NCBI GenBank assembly: GCA_947461165.1
Contig: CANHJR010000032.1
Location: 1-8,986, forward strand
Length of the DNA: 8,986 nucleotides
Direction of reading: 5' to 3'
Origin: Saprospirales bacterium
GTDB taxonomy: Bacteria; Bacteroidota; Bacteroidia; Chitinophagales; JADJOU01
Both the position numbers and the translations under genes were made by a program. The notes under the pieces were generated by a model, which worked only from the letters and a program-made list of their open reading frames with translations, did not search any database and had not been told where the DNA came from. This document shows positions 1 through 6,050 of this stretch, piece after piece. Each line of letters opens with the position of its first letter. Within the stretch, counting starts at the first letter, position 1.

Positions 1-47
1 GAACTGAATACGAGTGTTGTTAATAGAAAAATGAATAATCTTTTCAT
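1..47 (-). CDS. 5' end of a probable secreted protein, cut by the window edge
   Basis: Reading leftwards from the ATG at 47-45, 15 codons fit in the window and give MKRLFIFLLTTLVFS. This is a typical start of a Sec signal peptide: two basic residues followed by an unbroken hydrophobic core. A second in-frame ATG lies three codons upstream (56-54), but the MKR start is the more usual form. The gene is divergent from the penicillin-binding protein gene, and a possible -7 box lies at 159-152. Nothing can be said of its function. The inference rests on 15 codons only, so a chance match is possible. Confidence 0.4.
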   Translation of the reverse strand, partial: MKRLFIFLLTTLVFS

Positions 48-151
48 GGTGTACATTATTGTTTTTTTAATGGTCAAAAAATGCTTTTTTCAATTTAAAT
101 TACAAATAAGCTAGCGCATTTTATAACTCCAAACGATAAATATGCGAGCTA

Positions 152-159
152 CAAATATA
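152..159 (-). promoter_or_regulatory. possible -7 box for the divergent left-edge gene
   Basis: The minus strand reads TATATTTG, a match to the Bacteroidota -7 consensus TAnnTTTG. It would give a leader of about 100 bases before the ATG at 47. No TTTG-like -33 element is seen at the usual spacing, so support is weak. The rest of the 48-341 gap shows only a small hairpin (AAGCG/CGCTT, 242-256) and no open frame worth calling. Confidence 0.28.
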
Positions 160-321
160 GCAATCAATTGTCTTTCGCTGGGATTTGGATTCTAGAGTTA
201 ATCCTGACACAAATTTGATTTTATGAAATTTCATGCCTTTGAAGCGTCAAACGCTTTATTTGGATTTGAGCTTCATAACCAATTTTTTCACTTCAATTCT
301 TTCATTCGGATAAAAACTACT

Positions 322-329
322 TACCTTTG
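322..329 (+). promoter_or_regulatory. -7 box for the penicillin-binding protein gene
   Basis: TACCTTTG matches the Bacteroidota -7 consensus TAnnTTTG. A near-match to the -33 element (TTTC, 300-303) lies 18 bases upstream. Transcription would begin around 334-337, leaving a leader of only about 5-8 bases before the ATG at 342. If that is right, the transcript is almost leaderless, or translation starts at the in-frame ATG pair at 375/378. Confidence 0.5.
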
Positions 330-341
330 GGGCACTAGATT

Positions 342-2582
342 ATGTCAGAAAAGTTCTACTATTATTTTCGAAGGATGATGAAGGTCTACCTGCTTGCCAT
401 GTTAGGATTGGTTATCCTCATGTTTGCCGTGTCACAGGAGTGGCTTGGAGAGTTGCCTTCGATCGAATACATCAAGGATCCCCAAAAGCAAGTCGCCTCA
501 GTAATCTATACGGAAGACTATGAAGAAATGGGCAAATTATATTATGAGAACAGAACGGTTCTAAACTACAACCAAATTTCCGCCTCCACCATCCAAGCGC
601 TAATAGCTACGGAAGATATTCGTTTTTATGATCATGCAGGTATTGATGTCATAGGAATGGTAAGTGCTTTGGCCCGAACAGCCACTGGTCGAAAATCTGG
701 AGCCAGCACGATTACACAGCAGCTGGCGAAAAACTTGTTCCATTCGACTGGAAGAAAAAATATATTCTTGAGATTACTTCAGAAAACAAAGGAATGGTAT
801 ATTGCGATAGAGCTTGAGCGTAATTTTTCTAAACAAGAGATTCTATCTCTCTACCTGAATACGGTGCCGTTTTTGCACAATTCTTTTGGGATAAGAGAGG
901 CCGCCCAGACATATTTCAGTAAGGAGCCGATTAACCTATCACTTGACGAATCGGCAATTCTGATAGGCATGCTTAAAGGTCCTGGAATATACAATCCCAA
1001 ATCGCATCCAGACAATGCTTTGAAAAGGCGGAATGTGGTCATCGATCAAATGTTAAAAGCAGGTTTTATCAATGCGAAAACGGCTGATGGTGTCAAAGAT
1101 TTGCCAATTGCTTTGAAGTATAAGTTGACCTCGCCGAGCACTGGTCTAGCTCCTTATCTTCGAGAAGAGATCCGAACAGAATTAGATGAATTGCTCTCAA
1201 ATTATTCCAAAGCAGATGGCACTCCCTACAATATTTATACAGATGGGTTAAAAGTCTATACCACAATCAACTCTCAGATGCAAAAATATGCAGAAGAGTC
1301 TGTCAATGAACATATGCGATGGTTGCAAGACCAATTTTTGAGAGAATGGAAAGATAAAGATCCATATCGATATGGGTCAAAGAAGAACCCGGATTTGGTC
1401 AAGAATATTGCAAGAACCCTAGAGGAATACAAAATCCTAGCAGAGGAAGGAAAATCAGATGAAGAGATACTGAAAATCCTCAGTGCTAAGAAATATTCTA
1501 TGCGAATATTCACCTACAATGGTGATCTCGATACATCCATGTCTGTCATTGACTCAATCAAGTATTACAAAAAAATTCTTCAGGTTGGCCTATGCGCTAT
1601 GGATCCGAGTACAGGCAAAATCAAAGCCTGGGTTGGTGGGATTGATTTCAATCATTTCAAGCTGGATCATGTGCGACAAAGTACCAAACGGCAGGTCGGT
1701 TCGACAATTAAACCATTATTGTATGCTGCTGCCTTGGAGAATGGAATGACACCTTGCTCGCCAATCGAGTATGTAAGGCCTAATATATCAGGCCATGAAA
1801 GCTGGAATCCAAAAGGAACCAAGTTTTTTGAAGAAGGATCACTGGTCACTCTTCGTGATGGATTGCAAGTTTCTGACAATAGAATTGCAGCGCAGTTGAT
1901 CAAACGATTGGGGCCAAGTACACTTATTGAAAAGGCAGAACAACTAGGAATACAGGCTGATTTTGAAAATGTACCAGCTATTTGTCTTGGAACAACCGAT
2001 ATTTCCGTTTATGAAATGATTGGCGCCTATTCACCGTTTATGAATTCAGGAATCTATAGCAAGCCATACTATATTGATCGAATTGAGGATAAAAATGGAA
2101 ACATAATATACGAAAACAAGCCTCAGTCTAAGGAAACCATTAACGAGCAAGTCTCAAAATCGATGAATCTCATGATGCAACAAGTATCTTATGGTAGAGG
2201 AACCGCTAGCCGACTTCGTTCCGCCTATGGTTTCAAGATGGACATCGCCTGCAAGACAGGAACGACACAATCCAATAGCGATGGTTGGTTTATTGGAAGC
2301 ACTCCGACATTATTGACAGCGATATGGGTTGGGGCAGACGATCCTTCGATAACCTTTGCTTCGACCGGACTGGGACAAGGTGCAAGCAGCGCTCTGCCGA
2401 TCTGGGCAAAATTGTATAAAAAAGCATATGCGAATTCATCTTTAAAGCTTGGCTCGCGAAACACATTTTTTGGTTCTGCTGACAGTACAGCAATAGACCC
2501 AATGAATTGTGATAGCATTCCTTTAATCCCCGAAAGTGAAAGTCCCGCAGATGAAGTTATCGAGACGCAGATTACAAAATAG
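342..2582 (+). CDS. Class A penicillin-binding protein (PBP1A type), bifunctional peptidoglycan synthase
   Basis: This protein polymerises lipid II into glycan strands and cross-links the stem peptides at the outer face of the inner membrane. A single membrane anchor (about residues 13-31) follows a short cytoplasmic tail. The GT51 glycosyltransferase domain shows EDIRFYDHAG (91-100, catalytic Glu91), GASTITQQLAKNLF (120-133), the conserved Glu151, and a KQEILSLYLN helix near 164-173. The transpeptidase domain has all three penicillin-binding motifs: STIK (nucleophile Ser454, Lys457), SDN (511-513) and KTGT (638-641). The region between them (about 310-415) is rich in charged helices. At 746 residues the length is normal for the mrcA/ponA type. 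The first ATG is preferred, but Met12/Met13 (375, 378) lie just before the membrane segment and are possible starts. The C-terminus is acidic and non-catalytic. The gene converges on sufC with a 6-base gap and appears intact. Confidence 0.97.
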   Translation: MSEKFYYYFRRMMKVYLLAMLGLVILMFAVSQEWLGELPSIEYIKDPQKQVASVIYTEDYEEMGKLYYENRTVLNYNQISASTIQALIATEDIRFYDHAGIDVIGMVSALARTATGRKSGASTITQQLAKNLFHSTGRKNIFLRLLQKTKEWYIAIELERNFSKQEILSLYLNTVPFLHNSFGIREAAQTYFSKEPINLSLDESAILIGMLKGPGIYNPKSHPDNALKRRNVVIDQMLKAGFINAKTADGVKDLPIALKYKLTSPSTGLAPYLREEIRTELDELLSNYSKADGTPYNIYTDGLKVYTTINSQMQKYAEESVNEHMRWLQDQFLREWKDKDPYRYGSKKNPDLVKNIARTLEEYKILAEEGKSDEEILKILSAKKYSMRIFTYNGDLDTSMSVIDSIKYYKKILQVGLCAMDPSTGKIKAWVGGIDFNHFKLDHVRQSTKRQVGSTIKPLLYAAALENGMTPCSPIEYVRPNISGHESWNPKGTKFFEEGSLVTLRDGLQVSDNRIAAQLIKRLGPSTLIEKAEQLGIQADFENVPAICLGTTDISVYEMIGAYSPFMNSGIYSKPYYIDRIEDKNGNIIYENKPQSKETINEQVSKSMNLMMQQVSYGRGTASRLRSAYGFKMDIACKTGTTQSNSDGWFIGSTPTLLTAIWVGADDPSITFASTGLGQGASSALPIWAKLYKKAYANSSLKLGSRNTFFGSADSTAIDPMNCDSIPLIPESESPADEVIETQITK

Positions 2583-2588
2583 AACGCG

Positions 2589-3344
2589 TTAGTTACTCGC
2601 TAGTTCATTTTTGACCCAATCATAGCCATTTTTCTCCAATTCGAGAGCTAGTGATTTATCGCCAGTTTTCACTATTTTGCCATCATACATAATGTGTACA
2701 AAGTCTGGAACAATATAATCTAGCAATCGCTGATAGTGTGTGATCACAAGAAATGCATTTTCACCGTTTCTGAGCGAGTTGACACCATTTGCTACTATTC
2801 TCAAGGCATCAATATCCAATCCAGAATCGGTTTCATCGAGAACGCAAAGTTTTGGCTCTAACATCGCCATTTGAAAAATTTCATTTCTCTTTTTTTCACC
2901 CCCGGAGAATCCTTCATTTATGCTTCGCGTGAGGAATTCACGATTGAGTTCCACGATTTTTGATTTTTCCTTCATCATTTCTAAGAATGCCTTGGCTTCG
3001 ATCGGATCCAATCCTTGTGCTTTTCTTTTTTCATTGATGGCGGCTTTCATAAAATTGGTCGTCGATACACCTGGTATTTCTACTGGATACTGAAATGCAA
3101 GAAACAAACCTAAATGGGCGCGTTCGGATGGATCCATTTCTGCGATTTCTTGGCCTTCAAAAAGCATTTGTCCTTCCGTGATTTCATAGCCATCCTTTCC
3201 TGCCAAGATAGAAGCAAATGTGCTTTTGCCTGTGCCATTCGGTCCCATAATGGCATGTACTTCTCCTTTATTGACTTGAATATCAAAGCCTTTCAGGATT
3301 TCTTTTTCTTCAATTCGTGCGTGGAGGTTTTTTACGTCTAACAT
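2589..3344 (-). CDS. sufC: SufC, Fe-S cluster assembly ATPase
   Basis: SufC is the ABC-type ATPase subunit of the cytosolic SufBCD scaffold; ATP binding makes it dimerise and reshapes SufB-SufD so that a nascent Fe-S cluster can form. Visible motifs are Walker A GPNGTGKST (34-42), the Q-loop in FQYP (Gln85), the signature FSGGEKKR (146-153), Walker B VLDETDSGLD (168-177, Glu171 in the catalytic position) and the H-loop His203 in ITHYQ. The ETDSGLD Walker B and the EKKRNEI extension after the signature separate SufC from transporter ATPases. The length of 251 residues is standard. The start MLDVKNLHA is typical of the family. Unusually, it is not adjacent to sufB or followed by sufD: three unrelated genes and a 527-base spacer precede it and the next gene is convergent. 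It therefore probably has its own promoter. Confidence 0.97.
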   Translation of the reverse strand: MLDVKNLHARIEEKEILKGFDIQVNKGEVHAIMGPNGTGKSTFASILAGKDGYEITEGQMLFEGQEIAEMDPSERAHLGLFLAFQYPVEIPGVSTTNFMKAAINEKRKAQGLDPIEAKAFLEMMKEKSKIVELNREFLTRSINEGFSGGEKKRNEIFQMAMLEPKLCVLDETDSGLDIDALRIVANGVNSLRNGENAFLVITHYQRLLDYIVPDFVHIMYDGKIVKTGDKSLALELEKNGYDWVKNELASN

Positions 3345-3365
3345 TTTTTATAGTGAGTTCAGTTA

Positions 3366-3410
3366 TTCAGTTGATTCAGTTGATTCAGTTGATTCGGTTG
3401 ATTCAGTTTG
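3366..3410. repeat. 9-bp tandem repeat, about five copies, in the sufC leader
   Basis: The plus strand reads TTCAGTTGA three times exactly (3366-3392), then TTCGGTTGA (3393-3401), then a degenerate copy TTCAGTTTG (3402-3410). A further partial copy, TTCAGTTA, precedes it at 3358-3365. The array ends about 21 bases before the sufC start codon, so it lies in the untranslated leader if the promoter at 3518-3551 is used. Such short arrays can change copy number by strand slippage; here that would alter leader length by nine bases per unit without touching the SufC protein. Confidence 0.9.
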
Positions 3411-3517
3411 ACTTAGGTGTTCAGTATTTGATGCTTGTGTTTTTTTCTTCTTGTCGTTTGACTGATGCAAAGCCTCGTTTTGAAGTTACAAAATAAAGCC
3501 TTATTTTTAATAGATTG

Positions 3518-3551
3518 CAAAAATAGTTCAACTTTCCTAGTCCTAATTCAA
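3518..3551 (-). promoter_or_regulatory. Candidate sufC promoter
   Basis: On the minus strand TATTTTTG (3525-3518) matches the -7 consensus TAnnTTTG. TTG (3551-3549) lies 23 bases upstream, at the long end of the accepted -33 spacing. Transcription would begin near 3511, giving a leader of about 165 bases that contains the 9-bp repeats. The distance from the preceding gene and the candidate terminator between them both favour separate transcription of sufC. Confidence 0.4.
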
Positions 3552-3794
3552 TAAACGCAATGTCAGTGAATATTTTCTTTGATTTGAGGACAATTATCGA
3601 ATAGTCGTGCAAAATTCCATTTTCATATTATTTCACATTCTTGGCTTCCTTTTTATTTTCTCAGAATAATTCCATCTGCTAAGATTAGAGTATCGTTTGA
3701 TGTTTCCTCGCCAAAATAAAGAATGTCTTTAGGGGTTGTTTTTTTCTTATCCGGTTACATTTTCTTTAATTATGTCAAAAGCCACAATCAAAAC

Positions 3795-3815
3795 AAAAAA
3801 ATCAGAGAAGCCCTG
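3795..3815 (-). terminator. Candidate intrinsic terminator after the DUF4476 gene
   Basis: In the minus-strand transcript CAGGG-CUU-CUCUG (3815-3803) folds into a 5-bp stem with one G-U pair. One base later there is a run of seven U (3801-3795). It lies about 57 bases past the stop codon of the upstream gene. The stem is short, so this is tentative, but the position and the U-run are right for ending the three-gene unit before sufC. Confidence 0.4.
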
Positions 3816-3871
3816 TATGAGATAACTTTTGTAAAGCTTTCTCAATTCCGCAAATACTTGTGGCAAAAATT

Positions 3872-4849
3872 CTAGTGCTGGCCTTCCAAGAATTCATTCA
3901 AGCTATCTGAAGAACTCGAGAAGGTAAATGCCTCCGTAAGTTGATAGTAGTTCTTCTTTTCGGTACAATACTCATAGGCATATTTGGCATATTCCAATTT
4001 GTATTCTTCGAAGCTGAATATATCCATGATAGATCGTATTTGTTTTACTGTCAGGCAATTTACCTTCGTCATTTGCTTGGCTGTTTTTATTTGAGATTCA
4101 GCAAAAGATTGTTTTGTGATAGATGATTTTCCATTCTCAAAATCGGATGAACTCATAGGAAGAGCACAACCTTTTGAGGAAGCAGGAATTGCTTCTGGCT
4201 CAGATGCCTTCGGACTTTCTACTTTAGGCTTGGTTGTGTTTTTGGTTGTCGTTGTCGTCGTTGTCGTTATGGTGGTGCTTTCAGTATTGTTCATTCCATC
4301 GACAGACATTAAATCTTTCATACCACTTAGATCCAGGTTGATATTGACAGATTCATCGGTTTGTTTTACCTGAACCTTCGTTCCTGGCATATTTACATTG
4401 ACGGTTTCGTCTGCAGACTTGGTTGTTGTGGTTGTTGTTTGAGATTCTTTTGGTTCTTCTTTGTCATGATATTTTATGATACTTTCTTTTTTAGAGCCCT
4501 GCATTTCAGTGGCCTCATTCATACTACTCAGTTTCATATCCATTTCGCCTTTTTTGTTTTTGACGATTCGGTACACGGTATGAAGTGCTTTGCCATCAGC
4601 GTCTTGTACAAAAAGGTTTTTATTGATGTCTTTGAGATCACCATTGTCAAAAACGATTTTGGCTCTATAGTTTTGTCTATCAAGATCTATAGCCTTGACG
4701 TTTGCAGCAGCGAGATTATTTTGTCTAATGCCATCAAGAATGACATAAAACAATTCTCCCTCTTCAGAGAAAAACGTTAGCATACTATTTTGTGCATTTA
4801 ATAACGAGATGGAAGAGAAAAGAACGAATAAGGCAATGATTTTTTTCAT
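3872..4849 (-). CDS. Secreted DUF4476-domain protein with Thr-rich linker
   Basis: Function unknown. A signal peptide (MKKIIALFVLFSSISLLNA, cleavage after Ala19) sends the protein across the inner membrane. Residues 22-110 form a compact beta-rich-looking domain beginning LTFFSEEGELFYVILDG, a pattern common at the N-terminus of Bacteroidota DUF4476 proteins. Residues 130-225 are low complexity, with Thr runs at 138-143 and 192-202 and an approximate internal repeat (DETVNVNM at 147-154, DESVNINL at 165-172). Residues 233-321 match the DUF4476 pattern: a helical unit with QIKTAKQ, LTVKQIRSIMDIFSFEEYKLEYAKYAY and a final YYQLTEAFTF segment. Three cysteines (228, 265, 295) flank or lie in this domain and could form a disulfide. 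It is the last gene of a three-gene unit, 31 bases after its neighbour. The domain assignment is from memory of the family pattern; no enzymatic residues are evident. Confidence 0.85.
   Translation of the reverse strand: MKKIIALFVLFSSISLLNAQNSMLTFFSEEGELFYVILDGIRQNNLAAANVKAIDLDRQNYRAKIVFDNGDLKDINKNLFVQDADGKALHTVYRIVKNKKGEMDMKLSSMNEATEMQGSKKESIIKYHDKEEPKESQTTTTTTKSADETVNVNMPGTKVQVKQTDESVNINLDLSGMKDLMSVDGMNNTESTTITTTTTTTTKNTTKPKVESPKASEPEAIPASSKGCALPMSSSDFENGKSSITKQSFAESQIKTAKQMTKVNCLTVKQIRSIMDIFSFEEYKLEYAKYAYEYCTEKKNYYQLTEAFTFSSSSDSLNEFLEGQH
4244..4276 (-). repeat. Threonine-codon tract (second Thr run)
   Basis: Eleven codons for residues 192-202 of the DUF4476 protein, all ACN for Thr except one ATA for Ile. 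ACG and ACA codons largely alternate, giving a near-tandem ACAACG pattern. Length changes by slippage at the codon level would keep the reading frame and only change linker length. Confidence 0.8.
4421..4438 (-). repeat. Threonine-codon tract (first Thr run)
   Basis: Six Thr codons for residues 138-143 of the DUF4476 protein, made of the 9-base unit ACAACAACC repeated exactly twice. It marks the start of the flexible linker between the N-terminal domain and DUF4476. Confidence 0.8.
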
Positions 4850-4880
4850 AAAAAAAGATTAAATAGATGTTTAGTTATTG

Positions 4881-6044
4881 TTAATGTTGAATTGAGGTCT
4901 GATTTGTGTCTAGGCTTTTTGAAGGCAAATTTGGGATGATATATTTTTGAGGGGCCATCGAAATTTGTCTTCCAAAAATATGCTTTACATCCAGCTTTTG
5001 TTCTTTGAATGTGGGGATTTCATCAGCCAAATCCAGGAGTTTGTCTGCCAAATCATCAGCTTGTTTTTTGAATGTGCAGTTGAGCTTGGTATAATTGAGT
5101 ACACTCGTGATTTCCATTTCACCACCAAAGCTCGCATCTTCTTTTAGTTTTTTTCGGAGGTCTCTGAAATCTCTATAAGTACCTGTTTGATAGAATCGAA
5201 GCTCATAAGGTGTTCCATTGTTTAGCCAGCTACCTATATAGGAGGTGATGGTACCAAATAGCTTTTCAAATTTTTCATTTACCGCTTTGCCTATGGCGTC
5301 TTCTGTGTTTTTGGAAGCTTGCATATTGGCAAAAGAAAGGCTCCCAAGTCCTTCACCAGTGCAGTTGTCCATGACCTTTACATTGAAACTATATATATCT
5401 CCTTTTGAAATATCAAAGGCGCCTGGTTGACTGGTTTTCTGGAGATCGCTCACGGTAAGGATAAACTGTGCGTCTGATAGCATTCCTAACTGTTGGGCAT
5501 AACTTAGTTTATCACTCTTCGAAGACTCCATGAGGGCTATTGCCTCTTTTTTCAAACTATTGAAGCGATCTCGTTCGATATATCGGCAGCCTTTTGTGGA
5601 TAAAGCATCATTGATTTTGTTTGAAACAATTTGAAGTGTAGCCAAATTTGCTTCGTTCGTTTCTTTTGGGTCTGGCATGACAAGGAATCGCATACCACCA
5701 ATTTGTCTTGCTAGCAATTGAAAGTCTGCCTTGACTGTTTCTGTTGTGACTTTTGCTTTCAAAATAACTTCAAATCTGTCTGGGAAAGGAGTTTCTTTTA
5801 TTACCTCATATGATTGGATATAACCTTTGGTATTAGATGATATAGCGTCAGATACAATAAGGTAATTTTCGACCTTTGTTTCAGACATGATGGAGACTCC
5901 TGCCGCTTGTGATACCGCATTTCGCAAGGCATCTTGCAAGGCATCAGACTTGGTCATTCCAGTTCCTTTGGCCTCTGTTTCTTGAAGTGATTGTGATCGA
6001 AGACTTGTAGTCAGAAAAAATAAGATAAAAACAAAAAAGCGCAC
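4881..6044 (-). CDS. Exported protein with FlgT-N/LPP20-like domain and a CsgG/FlgT-M-like middle region
   Basis: Function unknown. The start is GTG (6044-6042). It is preferred because it opens a signal peptide (MRFFVFILFFLTTSLRSQ) and the next Met is only at residue 30, inside the first domain. Residues 22-105 fit the FlgT N-terminal/LPP20 pattern: an A-rich helix (DALQDALRNAVSQAAGV), then GVSIMSETKVENYLIVSDAI, then a small sheet ending VILKAKV. Residues 117-240 begin MRFLVMPDP and include KINDALSTKGCRYIERDRF and a LSDAQFILTVSDL segment. They resemble the nucleotide-free Rossmann-like middle domain of FlgT/TolB-N/CsgG-type envelope proteins. Residues 275-325 look like another small alpha/beta unit. 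It follows the upstream gene by 6 bases, so translation is probably coupled. FlgT serves the flagellar H-ring in Vibrio, but no flagellar gene is in the window, so a flagellar role should not be assumed. Confidence 0.8.
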   Translation of the reverse strand: MRFFVFILFFLTTSLRSQSLQETEAKGTGMTKSDALQDALRNAVSQAAGVSIMSETKVENYLIVSDAISSNTKGYIQSYEVIKETPFPDRFEVILKAKVTTETVKADFQLLARQIGGMRFLVMPDPKETNEANLATLQIVSNKINDALSTKGCRYIERDRFNSLKKEAIALMESSKSDKLSYAQQLGMLSDAQFILTVSDLQKTSQPGAFDISKGDIYSFNVKVMDNCTGEGLGSLSFANMQASKNTEDAIGKAVNEKFEKLFGTITSYIGSWLNNGTPYELRFYQTGTYRDFRDLRKKLKEDASFGGEMEITSVLNYTKLNCTFKKQADDLADKLLDLADEIPTFKEQKLDVKHIFGRQISMAPQKYIIPNLPSKSLDTNQTSIQH

Positions 6045-6050
6045 AGATTC

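Larger units (their letters stand above)
3345..3871. other. Long spacer between the DUF4476 gene and sufC
   Basis: No convincing gene lies in these 527 bases. In minus-strand order they hold a candidate terminator for the upstream gene (3815-3795), a candidate sufC promoter (3551-3518) and a 9-base tandem repeat just before sufC (3410-3366). Two start-less open frames on the minus strand look somewhat protein-like. One is 3754-3653, ending in ILYFGEETSNDTLILADG and a few more residues. The other is 3485-3363, ending in repeated Thr-Glu-Ser. Neither has an ATG, so they may be chance or remnants of lost genes. Confidence 0.6.

Noticed and set aside
2583..2590. AACGCGTT palindrome at the convergent ends of the penicillin-binding protein gene and sufC
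   Set aside because: Only 8 bases with no loop and no U-run; not a credible bidirectional terminator.
3366..3410. The tandem repeat as a CRISPR array
   Set aside because: Units are 9 bases and directly adjacent with no spacers, and there are no cas genes nearby.
3421..3612. 63-codon minus-strand frame in the spacer before sufC
   Set aside because: It needs a TTG start, has no signal or domain pattern, and overlaps the candidate sufC promoter.
3747..3886. Minus-strand frame running from the end of the DUF4476 gene (…ELRKLYKSYLIQGFSDFF…)
   Set aside because: No ATG, begins inside the upstream gene, and contains the candidate terminator hairpin and its U-run.
4361..4780. 139-codon open frame on the plus strand opposite the DUF4476 gene
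   Set aside because: It is antisense to a gene with a signal peptide and recognisable domain, its product is a Phe/Cys-rich string typical of reverse-complement frames, and no promoter box precedes it.
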